Shown here: in pieces, positions 15,516 through 21,742 of the stretch
How the letters are laid out: every line of letters starts with the position of its first letter
Position numbering within the stretch: the first letter of the stretch is position 1
Virus record (IMG/VR): IMGVR_UViG_3300032285_000284
Location: 1 to 23,310 of that record
Source of the DNA: a virus
Reading direction: 5' to 3' (one strand)
DNA: 23,310 bases
Position numbers and translations under genes: made by a program
Notes under the pieces: generated by a model
What the model was told of the DNA's origin: nothing
Seen by the model: only the letters and a program-made list of their open reading frames with translations
The model's database searches: none

Positions 15516-16154
15516 TCAATATGGTTGGCTATAGGGGTCAGGTATGCGTCTGGTGTATGTCGTGCTAAGTACAGACTGGGCTTGTGAGATATATTGGTTC
15601 TTGAATAACTCAGCTTCGCCATAGCTCTGTTCTTTGAATTTAGCCAAATACGCCGCATAAAATTGTACTGGCCCCGTCCACGGGTTCGGAATTTCGTCAA
15701 CGTCAGTTGAATTAACCAACGTCACAGGCTGAATAACAGTGTCGATTTCAACCGTGTAAGTTTGATCTGGAACTGGTCCAACATAGAATTTGCCAGGTCC
15801 ATACATAGAATATGCAACCGGCTGGCCTATGTAGTTCTGCCAGAAACGCATTTGAGCGTTGAATTGTGTCCATGGCAAATAGCGCAAAGGCAAGCGCGTA
15901 TTGCCCCAGTACAGGTTGATGTTCAGAATATCCATATTCAAAGCGCCATCAGGCAGGTCGCTCAGATTATAGACTTCCTGATTCGTTACAACTGTGCTGG
16001 TTTGAATCTTGCGAAGGCAACCGGTGTCACGCACAAGACGGTTGCGCCCTTCATTGATGTAATCCGTTAACTCTGGATCGGTCCAAAAGTTAGCGTTTAC
16101 GTCATGGAGTAAGCGTCTGACTTGCGTAATGTAGGTCGAAAGTGTAGTCGCCAT
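15516..16154 (-). CDS. Head-tail adaptor (connector) protein
   Basis: This protein has 212 residues. ATG 16152-16154 has GGAG about five bases upstream. The N-terminal segment MATTLSTYITQVRRLLHDVN, then FWTDPELTDYINEGRNRLVRDTG, is the helical start typical of phage adaptor / gp6- and gp4-like connector proteins, which bind below the portal ring. The middle includes strands and a tryptophan-rich stretch (LPLRYLPWTQFNAQMRFWQNYIG), followed by GPGKFYVGPVPDQTYTVEID. The C-terminal part (residues about 160-200) is helical (VQFYAAYLAKFKEQSYGEAE) and ends in a basic and Pro/Tyr-rich tail. The gene sits just before the nozzle gene, as in P22-like and other podoviral tail modules. Confidence 0.85.
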   Translation of the reverse strand: MATTLSTYITQVRRLLHDVNANFWTDPELTDYINEGRNRLVRDTGCLRKIQTSTVVTNQEVYNLSDLPDGALNMDILNINLYWGNTRLPLRYLPWTQFNAQMRFWQNYIGQPVAYSMYGPGKFYVGPVPDQTYTVEIDTVIQPVTLVNSTDVDEIPNPWTGPVQFYAAYLAKFKEQSYGEAELFKNQYISQAQSVLSTTYTRRIPDPYSQPY

Positions 16155-16166
16155 TTTCGCTCCACA

Positions 16167-16505
16167 TTAAGCAGCCTTGTCAGTCCCCTTACCCCCCTCC
16201 TTCTTTTCGGAAGAAGGGGGGATTCGGCCCACTACCGGGGACGGGTTGGCAGTGGTTTTTTGAGGTTGATTGCTAATCTTGATCTTTTCCAAACGCTCGA
16301 AAGCTTGAGGCAGATCGTTAGAAAAGCGCGTCCAACCTAGTCTTATCAGATACGGCTCTTTGTTCTCTTGCTGGTATCCAAACACATGGACCGCTATTTC
16401 TTCTGAAACCTCTACCCATTTGCCAGGAGCAAATTCATAGAAATCGCCATTATAGCCATCAGTCAAAGACTGATCTGTTGTGTTCAAAACCCAAACATTA
16501 GCCAT
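16167..16505 (-). CDS. Small virion-associated protein of unknown function
   Basis: This protein has 112 residues from ATG 16503-16505, which shares its A with the TGA of the upstream gene (TGATG). A start eight codons earlier would overlap the upstream gene and is not preferred. The N-terminal 80 residues look globular (MANVWVLNTTDQSLTDGYNG, FYEFAPGKWVEVSEEIAVHV, LIRLGWTRFSNDLPQAFERL). The C-terminal 30 residues are a low-complexity Lys/Pro/Ser/Gly tail (QPQKTTANPSPVVG, then SSEKKEGGKGTDKAA). That tail is encoded by a sequence that folds into a very stable hairpin (16192-16221). The gene lies between small capsid-type proteins and the adaptor, so a head-completion role is possible. I do not recognise the family with certainty. 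Confidence 0.75.
   Translation of the reverse strand: MANVWVLNTTDQSLTDGYNGDFYEFAPGKWVEVSEEIAVHVFGYQQENKEPYLIRLGWTRFSNDLPQAFERLEKIKISNQPQKTTANPSPVVGRIPPSSEKKEGGKGTDKAA
16192..16221 (-). promoter_or_regulatory. Strong 12-bp RNA hairpin at the end of the 112-residue gene
   Basis: The minus-strand RNA reads CCCCCCUUCUUC, loop CGAAAA, then GAAGGAGGGGGG. All 12 positions pair, one as a G-U wobble. On the plus strand the same position is a C-A mismatch, so the hairpin favours the transcribed strand. No U-tract follows, so it is not a standard terminator. It may be a processing, stability or pausing element upstream of the adaptor gene. Confidence 0.55.
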
Positions 16506-16993
16506 CAGAGCTGCACCACGTCGCCCCAAACAGTAATGCTGACAGCAGCGTTAGCTACAGCAGCACCAACTTTTACGAACAACGCAGGGGAATTATAAGT
16601 GGGACCAGCCGTGCAAAGTGTTGTCACGTTTGCATTACCGTTCACAAGAACAAGATCTTGGAACGTGGCAGTACCAGAAATGCTTCCCAAAGTTTGACCG
16701 GCAGCAGTGGTAATAGCGTTGGACGTATTACCATCGTTGCTGGTCAGGATTGTGATGTTGGCCGCAGTCATGCTCGGCACAGTACCGCCAGCCGTGTTCG
16801 ACGGATTGGATACTGTGATACGACGCACGATGTACGAACCATTGCCAAAGCTGGGACCGATACCACCACTCAGAATAGGAAGAGTGATAACAGCGTTACC
16901 TGTGTTGGCAAGAGACTGCCCCGGCGCGAACGCAATGCGATACGAGCCGAAGTAGTCTTGGGTATTTTGACTTACTGAATCAGAATTAGCCAT
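16505..16993 (-). CDS. Small beta-rich virion protein (possible capsid decoration)
   Basis: This protein has 162 residues. ATG 16991-16993 follows a near-perfect AAGGAGG with six bases between. The sequence is low in charge and rich in Thr, Asn, Gly, Val and Ala, with alternating strands (YRIAFAPGQSLANTGNAVIT, SYIVRRITVSNPSN, ANITILTSNDGNTSNAIT, ALFVKVGAAVANAAVSITVW). There is one cysteine and no membrane segment. Its strong translation signal, small size and position shortly after the major capsid gene suggest an abundant virion protein such as a decoration or head-fibre protein. The family is not recognised with certainty. Confidence 0.78.
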   Translation of the reverse strand: MANSDSVSQNTQDYFGSYRIAFAPGQSLANTGNAVITLPILSGGIGPSFGNGSYIVRRITVSNPSNTAGGTVPSMTAANITILTSNDGNTSNAITTAAGQTLGSISGTATFQDLVLVNGNANVTTLCTAGPTYNSPALFVKVGAAVANAAVSITVWGDVVQL

Positions 16994-17004
16994 GGAAGTC
17001 CTCC

Positions 17005-17382
17005 TTAGCTGTTATACTGACCAGTAACCGCCTGACCACCATTTACCGTGAACAGAGTAACTGTCTGAGTTGCTGTGGTAGCATTAGCGCGAATGTTCCA
17101 ACCATCAGAGATGATGACAGGAGCGCCGACGTTAGCAGCAACCAGAGTTGTCCAGGCGTTCGTGTTTGTCGAAGCGTTGTAGTTGTTCACTTCGATAGTC
17201 ACGTTTGCTGTGGGCGGGTACACATATGTGCCAGCAGGAACATACTGAGCCGAAGATACACCTGCGTTCATGGCCGTAGCATTACCAATGCCAACACTGG
17301 TAATTGATACAGTCTGAAAATAAGCCGAAGCTGTATTTGTAGATGTATTTGTGACAAGGATCTTATTAAGAGCAAGTGCCAT
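17005..17382 (-). CDS. Small beta-rich virion protein following the capsid gene
   Basis: This protein has 125 residues. ATG 17380-17382 has AAGGAG eight bases upstream and the gene starts 12 bases after the capsid stop. The protein is nearly free of charged residues. It is Asn/Thr/Ala-rich with beta alternation (NKILVTNTSTNTASAYFQTV, YVPAGTYVYPPTANVTIEVN, TATQTVTLFTVNGGQAVTG). A YVPAGTYVYPPTANVT segment resembles an exposed strand-loop of decoration proteins. The strong ribosome site and immediate linkage to the major capsid protein suggest a high-copy capsid partner. I cannot name a homologue. Confidence 0.77.
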   Translation of the reverse strand: MALALNKILVTNTSTNTASAYFQTVSITSVGIGNATAMNAGVSSAQYVPAGTYVYPPTANVTIEVNNYNASTNTNAWTTLVAANVGAPVIISDGWNIRANATTATQTVTLFTVNGGQAVTGQYNS

Positions 17383-17394
17383 TGGTAGGTCTCC

Positions 17395-18417
17395 TTACAG
17401 GCTGATTGAATTGTAGCCCGTAACCTTCGTCATGGCCTTGGGTTTGGTGTTGACCAATTCAGCAATGGTCAAGACCGCACCGACATAACCAATCTGCCAG
17501 TTCGGGAGTGTGGATTCAAAGCCGGTGAACACAAACTGGCCCTGCTCGTGGATGTAGAGCGAGAGATAGTTGGTATTCAAGAAGTACACTGTACCTTCTG
17601 GGCAATACGGATCAGGATAGATCGGAACGCCAGCAACCATCAGAGCGCGGAACGCAGCCGAAGGACCGTTAGCATCGCCATCAAAGCCACCACCGGGAGT
17701 GATGACATATTGTTCCTGACCAACGTAGTCCTGAGCCAGAAGCGTCCATGTGCCGAAGCCGCAAACGCCAAAGCTGGGGACTTCAGCGCCGTTCTTCACA
17801 GTGCCGGAGATGTATTGCAGGATGTTCTGACGGGTCGGGTTGACCGAACCAGCGGCATACACCTTTGATCTCCACCATGAGTTCTGGGTGGATGAACGGG
17901 TGATGTTGCCGTATGTGGCAGCGCCAGAAGTTGTACCATCGTCAACAGCGGCAGGCAGTCCGATAAACTGCTGCTGGTTGGATGTGTTGTTGTACAGCGC
18001 ATAAGCCATACCGTCCAGCATGACGTTTGTGGCGTCATTCATACGAGCTTCGATCAGCGGAATGATTGCATGATCTTGCTGTACTGCACCTTCCATACCG
18101 AGGAACGGCACGGGAGCAATCATCAGCTTGAGGTTAAACTCAGCATTGAAAGCACCCTGCTGAACGGCAGGTTGGTTGAATGAGCCAGAGTAGTCCGACC
18201 ATTGAGCGTTCACAAACTGTGCGCCCTGGACAGGAACCGTTACGGAGCTAACACCGCCAGTAGCGGTTTGTGAGTTAGCGATAAGCGCAGCCATGAGGGG
18301 CGTACTGTTGTAAATTTGTACGACCATCTTGGGAATAAACGCACGTCTTGTGACGTACGTAAGTTCATTGTACTGCGTAGAGCCTGATGCTGGGACAATG
18401 CCCCCACCGATAGCCAT
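17395..18417 (-). CDS. Major capsid protein
   Basis: This protein has 340 residues. ATG 18415-18417 is preceded by GAGG with a seven-base spacer. Features common to HK97-fold coat proteins are visible: an N-terminal arm (YVTRRAFIPKMVVQIYNSTP), an extended E-loop-like region (VSSVTVPVQGAQFVNAQWSD), a long spine helix (HAIIPLIEARMNDATNVMLD), and a C-terminal P-domain stretch with FRALMVAGVPIYPDPYCPEG, VYFLNTNYLSLYIHEQGQFV and a final VGAVLTIAELVNTKPKAMTK. The VAGVPIYPDPxxP...VYFLNTxYL pattern is one I associate with coat proteins of short-tailed phages. It directly follows the scaffold gene and precedes small virion genes. No protease gene is nearby, so assembly with an uncleaved or self-removed scaffold is likely (inference). 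Confidence 0.93.
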   Translation of the reverse strand: MAIGGGIVPASGSTQYNELTYVTRRAFIPKMVVQIYNSTPLMAALIANSQTATGGVSSVTVPVQGAQFVNAQWSDYSGSFNQPAVQQGAFNAEFNLKLMIAPVPFLGMEGAVQQDHAIIPLIEARMNDATNVMLDGMAYALYNNTSNQQQFIGLPAAVDDGTTSGAATYGNITRSSTQNSWWRSKVYAAGSVNPTRQNILQYISGTVKNGAEVPSFGVCGFGTWTLLAQDYVGQEQYVITPGGGFDGDANGPSAAFRALMVAGVPIYPDPYCPEGTVYFLNTNYLSLYIHEQGQFVFTGFESTLPNWQIGYVGAVLTIAELVNTKPKAMTKVTGYNSISL

Positions 18418-18459
18418 GGCATTACCTCATAGTTGTTAGGTTAAGCATTGTCCCCATTA

Positions 18460-19005
18460 TCAAAACCCTATTGGTCTTGCGTTCTTACGCAATTCGTTCA
18501 AGGCCTTTGAAGCTTCGTCGCGAGCTGCTGTTGCTGGATTTTTCCAGAATTTTTCCAACGTCCCTCTGGCTGTTTCGTCCAGAACATTCTGGTTGAAAGT
18601 TTTAGAGGGGGTTGGAGTTGCAGCCTGACGCATCCACTGAAAGTAGTCTGCGGCAGTTTCGTGATTTTGTATGCCTTTTTCCAGCATGATCTTTTCAATC
18701 TCAGCGATTTCGTCGTCAGATTTGACTTTGCCCTTTTTGAGCAAAGAGCTCCGACGCTTTTCAAGCTCGTCCATAGCTTCGCGTTCACGCATTTTGTTTT
18801 CCATAAACATAACGCGCTCATTTGCTTCGTTTACAACCTTGCTGACTTCGTCCTTAATGTCGATTGCATCAATCGTCACAGACGGACGTGCCTGCTTGGT
18901 CAAGCGAAGGAATTGCTCACGAGTTACAGGATTATTTGCAAGCTCGTTTGCAAGCAAAGCCAGTTCGTCACGGGCTTCTGGTGTAAGATCTTCTAGTGAA
19001 GGCAT
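18460..19005 (-). CDS. Scaffolding-like protein
   Basis: This protein has 181 residues. ATG 19003-19005 has AGGGGA about six bases upstream. It is highly charged and predicted helical: LTPEARDELALLANELANNP (6-25), then a long coiled-coil region at about 48-110 with EVSKVVNEANERVMFMENKM and AMDELEKRRSSLLKKGKVKS, and a C-terminal basic helix (DEASKALNELRKNARPIGF) that could contact the coat protein, as in other scaffolds. Pro/Thr linker residues (TPTPSKTFNQN) separate the parts. The location immediately before the major capsid protein is the usual place for a scaffold. No serine protease motif is seen, so it is not a protease-scaffold fusion. Confidence 0.85.
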   Translation of the reverse strand: MPSLEDLTPEARDELALLANELANNPVTREQFLRLTKQARPSVTIDAIDIKDEVSKVVNEANERVMFMENKMREREAMDELEKRRSSLLKKGKVKSDDEIAEIEKIMLEKGIQNHETAADYFQWMRQAATPTPSKTFNQNVLDETARGTLEKFWKNPATAARDEASKALNELRKNARPIGF

Positions 19006-19024
19006 AATTGTCCCCTATCCTTCT

Positions 19025-19210
19025 TTAGATGACTTTTTTGCCATCGCCCGGAGGAACAATGGCATACTTGGACTTGGGTCCAGCCTTAGCAGGCGCAGAC
19101 AAACCGCCCAAACGAGCAAAGCGCGGGGTGTTTGTGATCTGACCATTCTGCTGCTGGTCTGAGGTAGGACGACGAGGCTGAGCGGCCCCACGCGGCTTAA
19201 ACAGGTCCAT
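19025..19210 (-). CDS. Small basic Pro/Gly-rich protein of unknown function
   Basis: This protein has 61 residues from ATG 19208-19210, with AAGGAG six bases upstream; an earlier in-frame start lacks this site and overlaps the preceding gene. The sequence runs MDLFKPRGAAQPRRPTSDQQ, then NGQITNTPRFARLGGLSAPA, ending KAGPKSKYAIVPPGDGKKVI. It is basic, rich in Pro, Gly, Arg and Gln, and probably disordered. It lies between the Pro/Gly/Met-rich gene and the scaffold gene, 14 and 19 bases from each, so it belongs to the head-assembly operon. Its good ribosome site argues that it is real. The function is unknown. Confidence 0.72.
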   Translation of the reverse strand: MDLFKPRGAAQPRRPTSDQQQNGQITNTPRFARLGGLSAPAKAGPKSKYAIVPPGDGKKVI

Positions 19211-19220
19211 GGTTATCTCC

Positions 19221-19697
19221 TTACATGGGCATAGCGCCGCCCATAGGCGGCATTGGTGGGGCTCCACCACCAGGAGGCGGCGGGGTCATTTGTCCGAGGT
19301 TCGGACCAGCGGCAGCAATTGTCCTAGCACCAGGAGAACCACCACCAGCATTGGGAAGATTCTGGAGAAGCTGAAGAATCTCAGCAGATTGAAGTTCATT
19401 GGCCTTTTGTTTTTTAGGACCAAGAACAGAAGTAAGATTGTTCAAAGCAGAAATAAGTTTTTGGCCTTCCGGTGTCTCGCTTCCGATTGCCGGAAGGGAC
19501 TGCTCGATAAGGTCAAGGGCCATGCTCACGTTGACTAGCGCCGATTCGCGCTGCCCGGACTTTGGCTCAGGAGTTGACATGGGCGAAGTCATGGGTGGTT
19601 GCGCGGATGCGCCATCAGCTCCGGGCGCCATAGAAACACCGCCTTGAGGCTGTCCACCTTGTTGCCCTAACAGGGCCATGATTTGATCGTCTGCCAT
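19221..19697 (-). CDS. Pro/Gly/Met-rich head-assembly region protein
   Basis: This protein has 158 residues from ATG 19695-19697 (MADDQIMALLGQQGGQPQGG). A GTG three codons earlier (19704-19706) is possible. Neither has a convincing ribosome site, only a weak GTGA. A disordered Gln/Pro/Met/Ala N-terminus precedes a helical core at about 45-115 (ALVNVSMALDLIEQSLPAIG, GQKLISALNNLTSVLG, LQSAEILQLLQNLPNAGGG). A Pro/Gly/Met tail ends GGAPPMPPMGGAMPM. I recall similar uncharacterised proteins next to phage portal genes. A scaffold-accessory or minor virion role is likely but unproven. It is the first gene after the intergenic region with a promoter-like box, so its transcript may begin almost at the start codon. 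Confidence 0.78.
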   Translation of the reverse strand: MADDQIMALLGQQGGQPQGGVSMAPGADGASAQPPMTSPMSTPEPKSGQRESALVNVSMALDLIEQSLPAIGSETPEGQKLISALNNLTSVLGPKKQKANELQSAEILQLLQNLPNAGGGSPGARTIAAAGPNLGQMTPPPPGGGAPPMPPMGGAMPM

Positions 19698-19704
19698 GGG
19701 ACTC

Positions 19705-19735
19705 ACTTTAACAGATAAAATCTGTAGAATGTCAA
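19705..19735 (-). promoter_or_regulatory. Putative sigma70-type promoter with an internal 15-bp dyad
   Basis: On the minus strand an exact TTGACA (19730-19735) is followed by candidate -10 boxes TGTTAA (19708-19713, spacer 16) or TAAAGT (19705-19710, spacer 19). The spacer contains the perfect dyad ACAGAT-TTT-ATCTGT (19711-19725), which could be an operator. Either -10 would start transcription within a few bases of the next ATG. The -10 match is only moderate. Confidence 0.45.
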
Positions 19736-19786
19736 GTGGGGGATATTTTTAGGATTTCCCTCCCCTCCGGGGAAACTCGAATCGAT

Positions 19787-19805
19787 AAACGGGACTGACC
19801 CGCTT
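19787..19805 (-). other. Hairpin after the 10-residue ORF
   Basis: Minus-strand RNA AAGCGGG-UCAGU-CCCGUUU forms a 7-bp stem including one G-U pair, beginning just after the stop of the 10-residue ORF. Only three U's end the stem, so termination would be weak. Further downstream, a second stem GUUUCCC / GGGAAAU (about 19754-19776) can form. Confidence 0.35.
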
Positions 19806-19810
19806 ATGAG

Positions 19811-19843
19811 TTAGCGACGAGCCTTACGACCTTTGCGACGCAT
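19811..19843 (-). CDS. Tiny Lys/Arg-rich ORF (10 residues)
   Basis: The ORF encodes MRRKGRKARR and ends in TAA. GGAG lies six bases before the ATG. Seven of ten residues are Arg or Lys. It shares the core RRKGR with the 11-residue ORF 58 bases upstream, although the codons differ: CGTCGCAAAGGTCGT here versus CGTCGTAAGGGTCGC there, three synonymous third-base changes in five codons. That pattern is expected if the peptide, not the DNA, is kept. It lies after an intrinsic terminator and before a promoter-like box. A role could be nucleic-acid binding, capsid interaction or a leader-type regulatory translation. None is shown. It is too short for ordinary annotation and could still be coincidence. 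Confidence 0.5.
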   Translation of the reverse strand: MRRKGRKARR

Positions 19844-19876
19844 GGTGCGCTCCTAAATTAGAGGGGGTGAATGGTT

Positions 19877-19902
19877 AAAAAGATCCGGCCAAAGCCAGAT
19901 CT
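19877..19902 (-). terminator. Intrinsic (Rho-independent) terminator after the 11-residue ORF
   Basis: On the minus strand AGATCTGGC-TTTG-GCCGGATCT forms a 9-bp stem with a 4-base loop (19881-19902), followed by a U-tract (last stem base plus TTTT, to 19877). One pair is a G-U wobble only in the minus-strand RNA; on the plus strand it would be mismatched, which supports minus-strand function. The stem starts within the stop codon region of the 11-residue ORF, so translation of that ORF could influence folding. Confidence 0.78.
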
Positions 19903-19937
19903 CACTTGCGCTTACCGCGACCCTTACGACGTGCCAT
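19902..19937 (-). CDS. Tiny Lys/Arg-rich ORF (11 residues)
   Basis: The ORF encodes MARRKGRGKRK and ends in TGA. GCGGAGG precedes the ATG with a seven-base spacer, a strong ribosome binding site for so short a frame. Seven of eleven residues are Arg or Lys and two are Gly. The TGA abuts the first base pairs of the terminator stem (19881-19902), the geometry of a translated leader whose ribosome could disturb the hairpin. It shares RRKGR with the neighbouring 10-residue ORF through different codons. It may make a protamine-like or RNA-binding peptide, act only as a cis-acting leader, or be chance. Evidence is the ribosome site, composition and the paired ORF. Confidence 0.55.
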   Translation of the reverse strand: MARRKGRGKRK

Positions 19938-19968
19938 GTGAAGGCCTCCGCTGTTAGAAACGTCCCCA

Positions 19969-20130
19969 TTAAGATCGCTTCATTCCTCTGTTGACTTGGC
20001 GGCTTTGCGGCTGCTTGGTCATAGAGCGAATATTCACAACCTTATACTGTAGATTAGCTGGTTTTGAAAAGCTGTCAACACTGGCTCTTGTCTGGTCCCC
20101 TTTGGGGGCAGTTGAGGGTTGCGCTGGCAT
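19969..20130 (-). CDS. Small basic protein downstream of the portal
   Basis: This protein has 53 residues. Its ATG at 20128-20130 lies one base after the portal stop (TAA C ATG), with AGGT five bases upstream inside the portal's last codons. It begins MPAQPSTAPKGDQTRASVDS, continues FSKPANLQYKVVNIRSMTKQ and ends PQSRQVNRGMKRS. The composition is basic and polar, with a Lys/Arg-rich C-terminus, and it is probably mostly disordered. The coupling to portal and the absence of any other use for the 160 bases make it a credible gene. The function is unknown; a small virion or assembly factor is possible. Confidence 0.7.
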   Translation of the reverse strand: MPAQPSTAPKGDQTRASVDSFSKPANLQYKVVNIRSMTKQPQSRQVNRGMKRS

Positions 20131-20131
20131 G

Positions 20132-21742
20132 TTAACCTGCTTTCTTTGGCATGGGAGTTACGTTCTGCGGGTTGGCCGCAGCCTTGGCTTCCATGACTTT
20201 TAGTTTCTCTTTGAGCATCTGCTTCATTGGCGGATCGAGCAATTCAATAAGGCTTTCCTTATCAATAGCTTGAGCCTTGTAAAGATTGAACGCCAGTGAG
20301 CGCAGATCTTCCATAAAGATCGGACTGTTCGAGTGTGCGTCCACTTTGACAACATAATCTTTTGTGAATTGTTCAGCGATAAATGGTTCGCCTTCCACAT
20401 CCAGAAGTTTGTCGGTGTCGTACACTTGAATCAGCTTCATGTAGAGCGTTGCCATTTTTTCCAACGCATCTTCAACGACCAATGCGCTCTTCTTGGCTCT
20501 GGCTGAACCAAGCCGCGCAAGCTGGGACGCATGACCGGCAGAGCGAACGCCTTGTTCACCTTGTCCAGACAAGATGCTGCTAATGCCGGAAGCCTCAGCA
20601 AACATTTGATCTATCTCGCGCAACTGGGCGTAAAGATCCTGCGGCAAGTTTGGAGCCAGACGTTCGACTTTAGCATTAGGCATGTCGGTTGAAAGCAAAC
20701 CACCAGCGCGATTCAAAGCAAAGTTCTTTTCATCCAAAATGCCGGTAAAGCCCATAAGGCTTGTCGGCGGGTTCACTTGCTTGGACAGAAGATCCAGAAT
20801 CTCGGTCATGCGCCGATTACGCATTTGTTGAAGGTAGACCAGCTTTTGCACTTCTGATTGTCCCCAATAATAATCGTATTGAGGCTTGGGGCAGATCTGC
20901 AAGATAGGCAGCTCGCCTTTCAAGAACATATCGCCGTGAGGGCGATCATAGATAATTACGTCCGGCTCTGCGATGGTTACGATTTGATAATCGTTCTCTT
21001 CATCGTTCCAAACATAAAGATCAGTCATCTCAATTGTATCTTCAGCAACTTCCGCTTTCATGCGGTTGAAGCCGTACAGATCAAGATTGATGTTGCCGTA
21101 GATAGTCGGATTGGTCTGAGACATCACAATGCGGTCGATGCCGTTTGGAATCTGTGTCGGCTGATGTTGCTGGGCATTAACTCTGGCAACAATGCTTGCG
21201 CGTTTAGGATGGCTATACAGTCTGCGATAGAGTTCAGACTTTGTAATGTAATAGCTATGCGTCAAAGCTTCTTGCCGGTCGGTGTGCGGCACGTCCTCGC
21301 GCAAAACACCGATTGTTCCGGGGTCAACAAAGAACGGATGTATGCTTCCGTCTTTAACAATCAGCTTGATGAATGTTGAATTGAACACAAGCGCCCAAGT
21401 CAGGGCAAGAGAAAACACTTGGTCAGCGTTTGAATTGTTCCATTCGTCGTGCAGCTTTTGGGTCAGAGCAGGTATGTACCTTGTAAGGTACGAACGTGTT
21501 GACGCGCCAAGGTTGATGCTGAATCTGGTTGTCTCAGCCGAATAGAGAAAGCTGGTGAGCTGGTCGATGTGGCTGTAGATCTTGTTGTAGGCGGCGGGAC
21601 TTTCTTCCGGCCCCGCGCCAAACAGGAAAAAGGATCTCAAAGACTGATAATCTCCGCGCCGCATGTCCCGCGAAACAAGACACTTCTGGACCAAGTCCAT
21701 GTAAAACATTTCGCGTTCAATGGGATTAGACGGGATTATCAT
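20132..21742 (-). CDS. Portal protein
   Basis: This protein has 536 residues. The ATG overlaps the upstream TGA by four bases (ATGA). Portal proteins form the dodecameric ring through which DNA is packed and ejected. Supporting features are the N-terminal helical region (RRGDYQSLRSFFLFGAGPEE), a clip/wing segment with LALTWALVFNSTFIKLIVKD (112-131), a conserved stem-helix region at 294-334 (GQSEVQKLVYLQQMRNRRMT, then EILDLLSKQVNPPTSLMGF), and the portal-like stretch GISSILSGQGEQGVRSAGHA at 386-405. This is followed by a long helix (ARAKKSALVVEDALEKMATL) typical of the crown side. Length agrees with podoviral portals. Gene order, terminase then portal then scaffold and capsid, strongly agrees. 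Confidence 0.93.
   Translation of the reverse strand: MIIPSNPIEREMFYMDLVQKCLVSRDMRRGDYQSLRSFFLFGAGPEESPAAYNKIYSHIDQLTSFLYSAETTRFSINLGASTRSYLTRYIPALTQKLHDEWNNSNADQVFSLALTWALVFNSTFIKLIVKDGSIHPFFVDPGTIGVLREDVPHTDRQEALTHSYYITKSELYRRLYSHPKRASIVARVNAQQHQPTQIPNGIDRIVMSQTNPTIYGNINLDLYGFNRMKAEVAEDTIEMTDLYVWNDEENDYQIVTIAEPDVIIYDRPHGDMFLKGELPILQICPKPQYDYYWGQSEVQKLVYLQQMRNRRMTEILDLLSKQVNPPTSLMGFTGILDEKNFALNRAGGLLSTDMPNAKVERLAPNLPQDLYAQLREIDQMFAEASGISSILSGQGEQGVRSAGHASQLARLGSARAKKSALVVEDALEKMATLYMKLIQVYDTDKLLDVEGEPFIAEQFTKDYVVKVDAHSNSPIFMEDLRSLAFNLYKAQAIDKESLIELLDPPMKQMLKEKLKVMEAKAAANPQNVTPMPKKAG

Noticed and set aside
18424-18459. Eleven-codon ORF (MGTMLNLTTMR) ending at the ribosome site of the capsid gene, with a GATAAT box nearby
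   Set aside because: No ribosome site precedes it, and no -35 box lies at a suitable distance from GATAAT; the short capsid leader is explained by the capsid ribosome site alone.
18477-18492. Perfect 6-bp inverted repeat TTGCGT/ACGCAA at the end of the scaffold-like gene
   Set aside because: It is short, within codons, and the T-run lies 14 bases further on, so it does not make a terminator.
20051-20078. TTGACA with TAATCT at a 16-base spacing inside the 53-residue gene
   Set aside because: The -10 matches only three of six consensus bases and the -35 box lies within codons of a credible gene; insufficient to call a promoter.
20858-21379. 173-residue plus-strand ORF
   Set aside because: It lies wholly antisense to the portal gene, with no start signal or recognisable domain.
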